Shown here in pieces: positions 10,701 to 19,003 of a DNA stretch of 64,000 nt. Positions within the stretch are counted from its first letter, which is position 1; every line of letters begins with the position of its first letter. The notes below the pieces were generated by a model, which did no database searches, was not told the origin of the DNA, and worked only from the letters and a program-made list of their open reading frames with translations. Source of the stretch: Planctomycetaceae bacterium (GTDB lineage: Bacteria > Planctomycetota > Planctomycetia > Planctomycetales > Planctomycetaceae); contig JANSXP010000008.1 in the NCBI GenBank assembly GCA_024742875.1, positions 124,001 through 188,000 on the forward strand, read 5' to 3'. The translations under genes and the position numbers were made by a program.

Positions 10701-12327
10701 CTTTGAAGTGAAAATCGCGGATCGGGTCACCATCGCCGCCGCTGAGGACGCCAGTCGTCTGCGAGACGCACTGGGCGTGATGCCGCCGCAGGGACTGCCG
10801 GACGCGTTTCTGGAGCCGGTGGAAGAGGCGATGACAGATCTGATCAGTCAGTACGCCCGCACACATGGTCCGTTCACGGCCGATGAAGCGGCACGGCGGT
10901 TTGGCCTTGGTGTCGCGCCGGTGCTGTCGGTGCTGGCACGCTTAAAAGAAGCGGGTCGTGTGCTGGACGGCGAGTTCCTGCCGGGACGGTCCGGGCAGGA
11001 GTGGTGCGATTCCAATGTGCTCAAATCGATTAAGCGAAAGACGCTGGCCGCCCTCCGCAAAGAGGTGGAGCCGGTTGAGCAGGACGCCCTGATCCGCTTT
11101 CTGCCCGACTGGCATGGCATCACCCGCCGCCGCCGTGGTCTGGACGGCCTGCTGGACGTGATTGAGCAGCTGCAGGGCGCTCCGTTACCGGCATCCACGC
11201 TGGAAGATGAAATTCTGCCCGCTCGACTGGAAGGCTTTCGGCCAGCCGACCTGGACGAACTGTGCGTGCAGGGAGAAGTCATCTGGCGGGGGTACGACAG
11301 CACCGGCTCACACGATGGCCGCATCGGCCTGTTCTTGACCGATCATTATGAGCAGCTGGCCCCCGTCATCACACCGGCGGACGATGATCTGAGTGAGCAG
11401 ATTCGGCAGCTGCTGACAGAGCGCGGCGGACTGCTGTTTGATCAGATCGCCACGTCGCTGCGGCAGTTTCCCAACGACCTGCTGGGCGTGCTGTGGGATA
11501 TGGTCTGGAATGGTGAAGTCACCAACGACACGCTCACCCCGCTGCGGTCACTGCGACGAGCGGCTGCGGGAAGATCCAGCCGAGACCGACGCGCTGTCCG
11601 CTCGTTTCGTTCTCGACGACAAAACAGACTGCCGGGCAGTGAAGGGCGATGGACACTGCTGCCCACGTTTACGGACGGCCCCAGCACGACGGAGCGGCAG
11701 ACAGCCATTTCGGCGCAACTCGTGGAACGGCACGGCGTGCTCACACGTGATATGCTGGCGCGGGAAGAAGTGGCCGGTGGATTTGCTGGTCTTTATCCTG
11801 TGCTCAAGGCAATGGAAGAATCGGCGCGGGTACGACGTGGCTATTTCGTGGCCGGCCTGGGGGCCGCTCAGTTTGCTGCCCCGGGCGCCGAGGATCGACT
11901 GCGTGGGTGTCGGCGGGAGGTTCAGGAGGATGAGGAAGCGGTCACGCTGATACTGGCTGCCACAGACCCGGCCAGTCCGTGGGGCAACGCGCTGGCATGG
12001 CCGGACACCACCGATGACGCCCAGCGTCCGCAGCGCGTTGCTGGCGCCCGCGTGATCGTTCGCGATGGAATCCTGCTCGGTTATTTGGGACGCACGCGAC
12101 AAAACCTGCTGACGTTTCGTGGAGATGACGGAGCGATGGAGGATGCAAGTGCCCGTGACCTCGCCGTGGGACTGGCTTCACTGGCTCGCCCCGGCAAGCC
12201 TGTGGTGCTGGTAAAAATTGACGGTGACAGCGCGGCAAAGTCGGACCTGCTGCCCGTACTGGAGGAGGCCGGCTTTCACAAAACGTCGCAGGGTCTGCGG
12301 CACAAAGGACAGGGATCGGATGCCTGA
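7735..12327 (+). CDS. lhr: Lhr-type superfamily 2 ATP-dependent DNA helicase (long form)
   Basis: A 1,530-residue protein, the length of full Lhr. The N-terminal helicase core has Walker A APTGSGKT (about residue 50), motif Ia YVSPLKALG, motif II DEIH (VDEIHAMAGTKRGTH), motif III SATQ and motif VI QRIGRAGH. The Lhr core continues through the winged-helix and beta-barrel part to about 870 and is followed by the long Lhr-CTD, which ends with the typical segments GYFVAGLGAAQFAAPGAEDRLR and ATDPASPWGNALAWP. Lhr translocates 3'-5' on ssDNA and unwinds RNA:DNA hybrids in DNA repair. An Arg/Ser-rich stretch near residue 1,270 is probably a linker, not a frameshift. The stop overlaps the next gene's start. 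Confidence 0.95.
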   Translation: MAVDVTTSALDNFHSCTREWFEQSFAEPTRIQREAWPFISHNHSALLLAPTGSGKTLAAFMAAIDRLFFREDLIAASRLRAEQANAGARARKKNTPPGRIRVVYVSPLKALGVDVDRNLRSPIAGLRAFAQRNEIAHHTPTVAVRSGDTTQKQRALINKEPPDILITTPESLYLMLTSQAESVLSKVETVIVDEIHAMAGTKRGTHLFTTLERLELLRQKTAGESFVPPLQRIGLSATQRPLEEIACLLGGGQATAAPATPVQPRPVQIVDASEKRRFAVTIETPAEDLQQDDDEPDDIPIGNAASAPSIPSVWPSIHPRLVELIRQNRSTMIFVNSRRLAERLATAINETAEEEIALAHHGSIAKDIRAEIEDRLKRGDLPAMVATSSMELGIDMGAVDLVIQIEAPPSIASGTQRIGRAGHQVGALSTGIIFPKYRGDLVACSAAAGAMLEGWVEETKYPRNPLDVLAQQIVAMTCRDALHVDEIYATLRSAAPFFELPHASFVSVLDLLSGRYPSDEFSELRPRINWDRVSGMVSPRKGAQRLAILNGGTIPDRGLYGVFLVGADGETTGGRVGELDEEMVFECRPGDVFLLGASSWRVMDITRDRVLVSPAPGEPGRMPFWRGDGPGRPFEFGKAIGGLSRELAGVTRTDALDRLTQQHGLQESAAESLLGYLEDQREAVEELPTDNTIVIESFLDEIGDWRIVILSPFGSRVHAPWALLVSARLRAETDDDVDVMWTDDGIVFRIPEAFDLPPEATFFPNPEDVEEDLIREIGGTALFAARFRENAARSLLLPRRSPQKRSPLWLQRRKSADLLKVASRFPAFPILIETYRECLQDVFDMPGFISLLKDIRTRNIRVRSVRTEHPSPYSGAVLFNYVGNYIYDGDAPLAERRAQTLSLDHAQLRELLGTVDFRELFDPQVVVDVERDLQRLNDYKLRHDDDLHSLLLDLGPLTIEETGQRCQPDDVTAGHLQQWITQLIGGRRAFEVKIADRVTIAAAEDASRLRDALGVMPPQGLPDAFLEPVEEAMTDLISQYARTHGPFTADEAARRFGLGVAPVLSVLARLKEAGRVLDGEFLPGRSGQEWCDSNVLKSIKRKTLAALRKEVEPVEQDALIRFLPDWHGITRRRRGLDGLLDVIEQLQGAPLPASTLEDEILPARLEGFRPADLDELCVQGEVIWRGYDSTGSHDGRIGLFLTDHYEQLAPVITPADDDLSEQIRQLLTERGGLLFDQIATSLRQFPNDLLGVLWDMVWNGEVTNDTLTPLRSLRRAAAGRSSRDRRAVRSFRSRRQNRLPGSEGRWTLLPTFTDGPSTTERQTAISAQLVERHGVLTRDMLAREEVAGGFAGLYPVLKAMEESARVRRGYFVAGLGAAQFAAPGAEDRLRGCRREVQEDEEAVTLILAATDPASPWGNALAWPDTTDDAQRPQRVAGARVIVRDGILLGYLGRTRQNLLTFRGDDGAMEDASARDLAVGLASLARPGKPVVLVKIDGDSAAKSDLLPVLEEAGFHKTSQGLRHKGQGSDA

Positions 12328-13108
12328 AGGAGACACAGTTTTTCGCGCAGCTGTGAGTGTCCGCAAAGCGCTGGACGGCCAGACTGTGGTGACAGCGACC
12401 GGTCGGCGCGAAGTGGGCGCCGAATCACTCGCTGGCAGCACAGTGACCGGCGTGGAGACTCGCGGCAAACACCTGCTGATTCACTTTGACAACCAGCTGG
12501 TCCTGCACTCGCATCTGGGAATGACGGGTGCATGGCACATCTACCCCGTCAATCATGAATGGTACAAGCCCCGACAGCAGGCGTGCGTGCAACTGACCAC
12601 GCGCAGGCACGACATTGTCTGCTTCACCCCCGACCTTCTGGAGGTGGTCAGCGAGCAGCGAATTCGCCGCAATCCGTACCTGAATCGACTCGGCCCTGAC
12701 CTGCTGGGCCCGCCCATTTCCGACCAGGTCTTTCTGTCTCGGATGCGAACGCAGCGGCGCACACCGATCGGTCAGGCCGTAATGAACCAGACGGTCGTTT
12801 GCGGAATTGGCAACGTTTACAAATCTGAGATTCTGTTTCTCGAACGCGTGCACCCGCTGACGCCGGTCAGGCACATTGATGACGAATCCTTGCTGAGCCT
12901 GCGGGATCGTAGTCGTCTGCTAATGAGCCGCAATCTTGAAAATGGCCCGCGGCGAACTCGTTTTCGCCCTGACGAGCAGTTGCTGTGGGTCTACGGCCGC
13001 CGGGGGGAGAGCTGCCTGAAATGCGGCACGGCCGTACGGATGATTCGTCAGGGAGATCAGGCCAGATCCACGTATTTCTGCCCGACATGCCAGCCGTCGG
13101 CAGCATAG
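12320..13108 (+). CDS. nei: Fpg/Nei-family DNA glycosylase (Nei2-like, endonuclease VIII type)
   Basis: A 262-residue bifunctional glycosylase/AP lyase for oxidised bases. It begins MPEGDT, the Nei-type N-terminus with catalytic Pro2 and Glu3; GKHLLI supplies the conserved Lys, LHSHLGMTGAW is typical of the Nei2 subgroup, VCGIGNVYKSEILF is the helix-two-turn-helix, and the C-terminus has a four-Cys zinc finger (CLKCG...CPTC). The start is ATG 12320, which overlaps the lhr stop by 8 bp, so the two are translationally coupled. The same lhr-nei pairing is known in actinobacteria (mycobacterial lhr and nei2), which supports a joint repair role. Confidence 0.93.
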   Translation: MPEGDTVFRAAVSVRKALDGQTVVTATGRREVGAESLAGSTVTGVETRGKHLLIHFDNQLVLHSHLGMTGAWHIYPVNHEWYKPRQQACVQLTTRRHDIVCFTPDLLEVVSEQRIRRNPYLNRLGPDLLGPPISDQVFLSRMRTQRRTPIGQAVMNQTVVCGIGNVYKSEILFLERVHPLTPVRHIDDESLLSLRDRSRLLMSRNLENGPRRTRFRPDEQLLWVYGRRGESCLKCGTAVRMIRQGDQARSTYFCPTCQPSAA

Positions 13109-13317
13109 GAATCCGTCGCCACGGCGCGTGAAAATGCCGAGTGACGCCTGGCAACACTGAGATTCCCGCTGATCGCCGTGAGAATCCTGTGAAACTCGCA
13201 ATCGGCAGATGCATTTTTCCAGGTGGCTGCTAACATTACCCCGCAACACGGCGACGCACCGAAGCTGGATTCGGTTTCCGCACGTGTCGAACACGACACT
13301 TCTGTTGCACGGCGAAC

Positions 13318-13968
13318 ATGTTTACGGGTCTGGTTGAAGGGCAGGGTACAGTCAGGGTCCTCAGGAAGGACGCCAACGGCGTGCGCCTGACCATCGCCCC
13401 CGACACTGAGTGCTTTCCCGTTTCGGAAACTTCTCTGGGCGACAGCATCTCCATCTGCGGCTGCTGTCTGACGGTCGTCTCTTACGATGGCGACACGTTT
13501 GACTTTGAGGCCGGCGAGGAGACGCTGTCCAAAACCAGCATCGGCAGCCTCATTGAAGGCAGCCGAGTCAATCTGGAGCGGTCTTTAGCCGTGGGCGCAA
13601 GACTCGGCGGGCACTTCGTGCAGGGACATGTTGATGGCGTGGGCCACGTGGACGTGATCGACCGCAGCGGCGAGTGGGTCGACATGTGGTTTCGCGTGCC
13701 GCCGGAACTGACCGCCCTGATGGTGCCCAAAGGGTCTGTTTGTGTAGACGGCATCAGCCTCACGCTGGTCAACGTCACGGAAGATCGCTTCTCCGTCGCC
13801 CTGATTCCCCACACCCTGGACGTCACGACCCTTGGACAGCGGGCCATTGGTGATCCGGTCAACATCGAAGTCGATATACTCGGCAAATACGTGGCCCGCC
13901 TGCTGGCTGGCAAACGCGAGGGGACGATCTGGGATTTTGCCGCACCAGACGACACCCCGCAGACCTAG
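13318..13968 (+). CDS. ribE: riboflavin synthase, alpha subunit
   Basis: A 216-residue protein with the two tandem lumazine-binding domains of riboflavin synthase. Domain 1 starts MFTGLVEGQGTV and includes SISICGCCLTVVSYD; domain 2 starts GGHFVQGHVDGVGHV and includes VCVDGISLTLVNV. The enzyme dismutates two 6,7-dimethyl-8-ribityllumazines to riboflavin. No other rib gene is next to it. I looked for an FMN riboswitch in the 209 bp upstream and saw none. The ATG is preceded by CGGCGAAC, without a clear Shine-Dalgarno. Confidence 0.96.
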   Translation: MFTGLVEGQGTVRVLRKDANGVRLTIAPDTECFPVSETSLGDSISICGCCLTVVSYDGDTFDFEAGEETLSKTSIGSLIEGSRVNLERSLAVGARLGGHFVQGHVDGVGHVDVIDRSGEWVDMWFRVPPELTALMVPKGSVCVDGISLTLVNVTEDRFSVALIPHTLDVTTLGQRAIGDPVNIEVDILGKYVARLLAGKREGTIWDFAAPDDTPQT

Positions 13969-14038
13969 TCCGTTCCATCCCCGATTCCTCTCCCCGACAA
14001 CGCCAAACCAATCTCCCTTCTGACTGAATTGGAACTGA

Positions 14039-14971
14039 GTGAAAGACGAAGCCCGGCAAACTCGATCGTACCTGATGCAGCTGTTCAAAGATCACGGGTT
14101 CAATCCGCGCGGTGATCTGGGCCAGAATTTCCTGATCGATATCAATCTGATTGAATTTGCTGTGCGTGCAGCCGACCTTTCCGAAAACGACGTGGTGTTG
14201 GAAGTGGGACCTGGCACGGGCGGCATGACCACATTTTTGGCGCAGCAGGCCGGACGTGTGATCAGCGTTGAAGTGGATCGCAACATGTATGCTCTGGCCA
14301 CCAAAGCGACCGAGAATTACGACAACGCGACAATTATCCACCGAGACATTCTGAAAAACAAAAACCGGATCGCACCGGAAATCACAGACATGCTGAAAGA
14401 GGAGCTGGCCTCCCGTCCGGGCAGCCAGCTGAAACTGGTCGCCAACCTCCCGTACAACGTGGCCACTCCCGTGATTTCCAATCTGGTGGCCTCTGATCTT
14501 CCCTGGCAGAAGATGGTGTGCACCATTCAGCTGGAACTGGGCGAACGCATGATTGCCGAGCCTGGGCAGTCCAGCTACGGCGCGCTGTCAGTGTGGCTGC
14601 AGTCACAAACGAGTGTGAAAATCATCCGACGACTGGGACCAAAAGTTTTCTGGCCGCGGCCGAAAGTCAACTCGGCGATTGTCAGTCTGTGGCGACATGA
14701 TGGGCGCGGTGACCGCATCGTCGACAAGCCGTTCTTTCTCGATTTTCTCAGGCGGCTGTTTCATCATCGCCGCAAGCTGCTGCGACGAGTGCTTGTCGGT
14801 ATGTACAGCAAGCAGCTGAGCAAGACCGAAGTGGACGAACTTCTGGCGGCCGAAGGTCATGATCAGGACACAAGAGCGGAAGCACTGGATGTGCCGACGC
14901 TGATCAAGCTCGCCAACCGCTTTCAGGCGGCTTTGTCGTCACCCAACTCTGAACCACAACAGGAAGACTGA
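14039..14971 (+). CDS. rsmA: 16S rRNA (adenine1518/1519-N6)-dimethyltransferase
   Basis: A 310-residue KsgA/Dim1-family methyltransferase that dimethylates the two adenines of the 16S helix 45 loop during late 30S assembly. Motifs: [11 protein letters not shown] near the N-terminus, SAM-binding [15 protein letters not shown], acidic [11 protein letters not shown], and catalytic [11 protein letters not shown]. The C-terminal helical domain follows ([14 protein letters not shown]). GTG at 14039 is the start that keeps the usual N-terminus. The C-terminal tail is a little longer than in E. coli KsgA. It ends 1 bp before guaB, so the two are probably cotranscribed. Confidence 0.94.
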   Translation: MKDEARQTRSYLMQLFKDHGFNPRGDLGQNFLIDINLIEFAVRAADLSENDVVLEVGPGTGGMTTFLAQQAGRVISVEVDRNMYALATKATENYDNATIIHRDILKNKNRIAPEITDMLKEELASRPGSQLKLVANLPYNVATPVISNLVASDLPWQKMVCTIQLELGERMIAEPGQSSYGALSVWLQSQTSVKIIRRLGPKVFWPRPKVNSAIVSLWRHDGRGDRIVDKPFFLDFLRRLFHHRRKLLRRVLVGMYSKQLSKTEVDELLAAEGHDQDTRAEALDVPTLIKLANRFQAALSSPNSEPQQED

Positions 14972-14972
14972 G

Positions 14973-16451
14973 ATGCAGGATCGCATTGCCTACAAGGGAT
15001 ACACGTTTGACGATGTGCTGCTGGAACCTGGCTTCAGCCAGCTGCTGCCATCCGACGTGCATCTGGATTCCCGGGTCACTCGCAATATTTCCGTCAGCAC
15101 GCCGATCATCAGCAGTCCAATGGACACGGTGACGGAAAGCGAAATGGCAATTGCGATGGCCCAGCTGGGCGGAATCGGCATTATTCACAAGAACATGACG
15201 GCCGAGCAGCAGGCATTGCAGGTTGACCGTGTGAAACGCAGTGAACACGGTGTGATTGTCGATCCAGTGACGCTCCCCCCGGAAACGAGCGTCGGCGAAG
15301 CGTCTCGCATCATGGACGAGCGCAACATTGGCGGCGTTCCAATTACCGTGGATGGCCGTCTGGTGGGCATTTTGACCCGGCGGGATCTGCGGTTTCTCGA
15401 ATCCCGCGAGCGCCCTGTGGAAGAGGTGATGACCAAGGACGTGCTGGTCACCGCTCCGGAAAACACAAGCCTGGAAGAAGCTGAGCGAATTCTCCTGCAA
15501 AACAGGGTCGAGAAACTCCTGTTGGTAGACGATCAATACCAGTTGAAGGGACTGATCACGATCAAGGATATCGACAAGAACCTGCAGTTTCCGCAGGCGT
15601 CGAAGGATCCTCGAGGGCGATTGCGGGTCGGAGCTGCGGTTGGTGTCCACGATTTGGAACGAGTCTCTCAGTTGGTCGACAAGGGTGTCGATGTAATAGT
15701 TGTGGACAGTGCTCACGGGCATTCCCACAACGTGATCGAAACCATCGTCAGCATTAAGAAACAGTTTGAAATTGATGTCATCGCAGGCAATGTGGCGACG
15801 TCCGAGGGTGCAAAAGCACTGGCCGATGCTGGTGCAGATGCCGTGAAAGTGGGCATTGGTCCCGGGTCGATTTGCACGACGCGAATCATTTCCGGAATCG
15901 GTGTTCCTCAGCTTTCCGCCATCAACAACGCGGCCAAAGCGCTGGCCGGCTCGGACATACCCATCATTGCCGACGGGGGCATTCGTTTTAGTGGTGATAT
16001 GACCAAGGCACTTGCTGCCGGAGCATGGACCGTGATGGTCGGTGGTCTGCTGGCAGGTGTCGACGAAAGCCCGGGGGAAATGATTCTTTACCAGGGCCGC
16101 AGCTTCAAGCGGTACCGGGGCATGGGATCGCTCGGAGCTATGGTGAAGGGGAGCAGCGAACGCTATCGACAGGGTAAAGTTGATGGCGGGGACACGTCCA
16201 AACTGGTGCCGGAAGGCGTCGAAGGCCGAGTTGCCTATAAGGGGGCACTGCAACCCGTGATCTACCAAATGACCGGCGGTCTGCGATCCGGAATGGGATA
16301 CGTCGGTGTGGGATCAATCAAGGATCTCCGCGAGAAGGCTCGTTTCATCGAGATTTCCGCGGCTTCGGTTAGGGAAAACCATCCTCATGACATCGCTATC
16401 ACTCAGGAAGCACCGAACTATTCGGTCGAACATTCGCAGGACAACGCCTAG
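14973..16451 (+). CDS. guaB: inosine-5'-monophosphate dehydrogenase
   Basis: A 492-residue IMPDH, the first committed enzyme of GMP synthesis (IMP to XMP with NAD). The barrel starts [10 protein letters not shown] and has the P-loop/active-site Cys in [21 protein letters not shown] for phosphate binding, and the flap [11 protein letters not shown]. Two CBS domains (about 95-205) are inserted at the usual place. Spacing of 1 bp from rsmA with AGGAAGA at 14961-14967 as binding site supports an operon. Its last 65 bp overlap the start of the next gene in another frame. Confidence 0.97.
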   Translation: MQDRIAYKGYTFDDVLLEPGFSQLLPSDVHLDSRVTRNISVSTPIISSPMDTVTESEMAIAMAQLGGIGIIHKNMTAEQQALQVDRVKRSEHGVIVDPVTLPPETSVGEASRIMDERNIGGVPITVDGRLVGILTRRDLRFLESRERPVEEVMTKDVLVTAPENTSLEEAERILLQNRVEKLLLVDDQYQLKGLITIKDIDKNLQFPQASKDPRGRLRVGAAVGVHDLERVSQLVDKGVDVIVVDSAHGHSHNVIETIVSIKKQFEIDVIAGNVATSEGAKALADAGADAVKVGIGPGSICTTRIISGIGVPQLSAINNAAKALAGSDIPIIADGGIRFSGDMTKALAAGAWTVMVGGLLAGVDESPGEMILYQGRSFKRYRGMGSLGAMVKGSSERYRQGKVDGGDTSKLVPEGVEGRVAYKGALQPVIYQMTGGLRSGMGYVGVGSIKDLREKARFIEISAASVRENHPHDIAITQEAPNYSVEHSQDNA

Positions 16452-17664
16452 GTTTGTCTCCCGGTTTTTCTGCGGGACGGCTCTGCTGGCCTGTTCCTGT
16501 CTGGCCGTTTCCGGCACTGCCCGATCGGCAGACAGTCAGCCTCCGGTCGATGTCACGGAAACAACCATCCCGGAGCCACCGGGCGATGTCGGTCGCGTGC
16601 TGCTTGACGACCTGGCGGCAGAATATGCCGCTCAGCTATCGGTCCCCTCGGCCCACGAAAACGAGAAGTCCTCTTCGGCCGAGACGCCAGAACCGGCTGC
16701 ATCCACTCAGCCTGTCGTCACGCCCGGTCAGCTGGCAGTTTCAGCCGCTCGCGCCGCACAGCAGAACCATGGTGCTCTTAAAGCCGGAGCACCCGTTTCT
16801 GTGTCGCTGACGTGTGGTCCCGTCACTCCCATCGTCCTGGCGGCGGCCGGCGATGGCGGTTCAGGGGTGATCACCATTCCGTCCACGCCTCAGCCGCCCG
16901 CTGCACAGACCGTGGAAGAAGCAACTCCCCTCATCAGTCCGCCTGCCGTGAACAGCCCACAACTTGCCGGCAGCTATCAGGTCTGGAGCCAGCCGTCGAA
17001 AAAGGCGGTGAAAAAACAGGTACGACAGCAGAAACGTGAGCAACGTCGGGCCCAGCCGGTTCGCCGATTTGGTTTTGTCGAGTTCTTTGATCCGGACCTG
17101 GAGCGTTTGGATGTTGACTCTTATGAACGTCAAATCCTGCTGACCAGCGGCGACGAAGCCGCCATGCCCGTCCCTCCCGAGCCAACAGAAGATGAAGACG
17201 GCCAGGAGCCCAACCTGTTTGATCGTCGCATCACGTCCATCAAACCCACACTGGACTTCGCCTGGGGAGATATCAAGCCATCCAGCCTGCCGCCGAATTT
17301 CTTCGTGAATGAAATGGACAAGGGCGAATACTCGGAACGCGTTGTGTCTCGTACCGTGCTGCAGTGGGAACCCACAAATCTCTGGTACCATCCCGTGTAT
17401 TTCGAAGACGTGGGTCTGGAACGCTACGGGCATTCTCATCGCCCCATGCTGCAGCCGTTTGTTTCGTCGGGTCGCTTCTTCGGCCAGGTGGCCACACTGC
17501 CATATCAGATGGCTCTTCGACCAGCGTCCAGCCGAGAGTTTGCCCTGGGTTACTATCAGCCTGGCGAATGGGCGCCTAAAAAGAAGTACCAGTTGCCATT
17601 CAACGAAGAAGCATCCGCGGCCGAATTTCTGTGGATCACGGGCCTGGTCCTGTTGATTCCATAG
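16387..17664 (+). CDS. secreted planctomycete protein of unknown function
   Basis: I do not recognise a named family. From ATG 16387 the protein is 425 residues: a long basic N-region ([12 protein letters not shown]), hydrophobic core [13 protein letters not shown] and a likely signal-peptidase site SGTARSADS, then a Pro/Ala/Thr-rich stretch of about 150 residues and a basic segment ([17 protein letters not shown]). The C-terminal 200 residues look folded and rich in aromatics ([39 protein letters not shown]) and end in a hydrophobic stretch. The start codon lies 65 bp inside guaB; the frame is open further upstream, but 16387 is the start that gives a signal peptide. Translation coupled to guaB is likely. 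Confidence 0.75.
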   Translation: MTSLSLRKHRTIRSNIRRTTPRFVSRFFCGTALLACSCLAVSGTARSADSQPPVDVTETTIPEPPGDVGRVLLDDLAAEYAAQLSVPSAHENEKSSSAETPEPAASTQPVVTPGQLAVSAARAAQQNHGALKAGAPVSVSLTCGPVTPIVLAAAGDGGSGVITIPSTPQPPAAQTVEEATPLISPPAVNSPQLAGSYQVWSQPSKKAVKKQVRQQKREQRRAQPVRRFGFVEFFDPDLERLDVDSYERQILLTSGDEAAMPVPPEPTEDEDGQEPNLFDRRITSIKPTLDFAWGDIKPSSLPPNFFVNEMDKGEYSERVVSRTVLQWEPTNLWYHPVYFEDVGLERYGHSHRPMLQPFVSSGRFFGQVATLPYQMALRPASSREFALGYYQPGEWAPKKKYQLPFNEEASAAEFLWITGLVLLIP

Positions 17665-17809
17665 CATGGTGTCTGCGGCGATGCTCAGCCACTTCGCCGA
17701 CACACGGAAAAGGTCCGCGCAACGACATGATTGTCTATGGCCCGCTTTTCGAAGGCCTGCTTTCACCCGATGGCGGCCACTGACCATCGACGCCGCGTTG
17801 AAGCAAATC

Positions 17810-17845
17810 AAAAGGGCCAGCTGGAATCCGCCAGCTGGCCCTTTT
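17810..17845. terminator. Bidirectional hairpin terminator between convergent genes
   Basis: A perfect 15-bp inverted repeat, AAAAGGGCCAGCTGG / CCAGCTGGCCCTTTT, with loop AATCCG. It has T-runs on both strands and lies between the plus-strand gene ending at 17664 and the minus-strand gene ending at 17915, so it should serve both. Confidence 0.93.
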
Positions 17846-17914
17846 CTGTTTGAACATGTCGGAATCTGTGTGTGTCTGTCTGCCGGCAAACCGCTGCCGG
17901 ACTGCAGACCGATC

Positions 17915-18634
17915 TCAGCGCCCCGTTTTGGCGGACTGGATATAACCGGACACCATCATATCCAGATTTCCCGTGCAGCGGGCGCCTTCGGGCACGTTGA
18001 CCTTAACAAAGAACTTGCCTGATTTTTTAGGCGTATGTTCCATCTCAGCCTTCAGCGGGAAAGGGCGGCCTGGCTTGCCATCCACCACTATCACGCCCAT
18101 CAGACAGCCCAGTGGTGCGGTCGGCAGATAGTCCTTGTTCTCTTTGTCCACCACCATCCCGTCGATTCCCACCACGGTGGTGACCGTCAGCTTATACTCG
18201 CCGCGGGCCGCCACCCGAAAGGGCCGTTCGGCCGCCACGTCGCCGATGAACTGCCAGCTCTTGCGGGTATCAATCTTGATGGTGTTGGAATTCTCCTGCA
18301 TCAACTCTTCACTGATGGACTTGATGCGATCATCGAGGCCCGACAGTTTGGGATTAAGAGTCTTCAGACGACGGAGCATGTCCATCGCCTTCTCCTTGTT
18401 CCCCTGGTTGTAAAACTCGACAACCACAGACTTGTACTCTTCGACGAGTGCTTCCTCTGCTTTCTCCAGTCGCAGTTCCAGAGATTTCTCGCTCGGCGGA
18501 TCGGCATCCCGCCGGGAACTGCGCGAAGGCTGGGCACTGGCCGCGGGCAGAGCCAGAAGCAGGCAGCAACCAAAGACGGTCAGTCGGATCAGGGATCGGC
18601 AGGGCAGTGACAGGCGGTGCGGTGTGGCGGTCAC
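17915..18634 (-). CDS. secreted protein with coiled-coil segment, unknown function
   Basis: A 239-residue protein starting at GTG 18634 with GGAGAG just upstream. A signal peptide is clear (LTVFGCCLLLALPAASAQ). It is followed by a charged, probably coiled-coil helix (KSLELRLEKAEEALVEEYKSV) and a TPR-like pair of helices (YNQGNKEKAMDMLRRLKTLNPK). The C-terminal 130 residues look beta-rich (WQFIGDVAAERPFRVAARGEYKL) and resemble a sugar- or ligand-binding sandwich, but no motif is diagnostic. It is monocistronic, divergent from the membrane protein at 19004. Confidence 0.75.
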   Translation of the reverse strand: MTATPHRLSLPCRSLIRLTVFGCCLLLALPAASAQPSRSSRRDADPPSEKSLELRLEKAEEALVEEYKSVVVEFYNQGNKEKAMDMLRRLKTLNPKLSGLDDRIKSISEELMQENSNTIKIDTRKSWQFIGDVAAERPFRVAARGEYKLTVTTVVGIDGMVVDKENKDYLPTAPLGCLMGVIVVDGKPGRPFPLKAEMEHTPKKSGKFFVKVNVPEGARCTGNLDMMVSGYIQSAKTGR

Positions 18635-19003
18635 AGAAGTCTCTCCAATGAGTAAACCTGGGTTTTCCGGGGTTCAACGTCGTCAGAACTCAAATTGTTC
18701 GCGGGAATTCCGACAGCTCAAGTACGGATTTTCCTGTGGAGTTAACGGGATTCTGATCCATGGCTCCGGGTCCCTAAAGTCAACCTGTTTGGCATCGAAG
18801 GGCTCCCGGAGACTCGATTTGGCCATTTTCCCAGTGAAATGGTTGCTATTTGCAGTCGTCCGACGTCCAATTCGGTCTGGGGAAATACTTTTGCTGGGCA
18901 GGCAACAGGGGTGTTGTCTGAATTGCGTACCTGCATCTACCGATTCTGCGTCATCAGGAATGATCGTGGCAGAAGCTGGTTGGTATGTGCATGGCTTCGT
19001 GCG
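18635..19003. other. Divergent promoter region
   Basis: About 370 bp between two divergent starts (18634 minus, 19004 plus). Base composition is more AT-rich than the genes. Open frames that cross it continue into neighbours and have no protein-like features. Promoters for both genes must lie here; I could not assign -35/-10 elements with confidence. Confidence 0.5.

Noticed and set aside
11438-11950. 170-codon frame in another phase inside the lhr C-terminal part, suggesting a frameshift
   Set aside because: The main lhr frame reads family-typical sequence before (VTNDTLTPLRSL) and after (GRWTLLPTF) the spot; only the linker is unusual.
13109-13317. Possible FMN riboswitch upstream of riboflavin synthase
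   Set aside because: None of the conserved RFN-element blocks is visible in the 209 bp.
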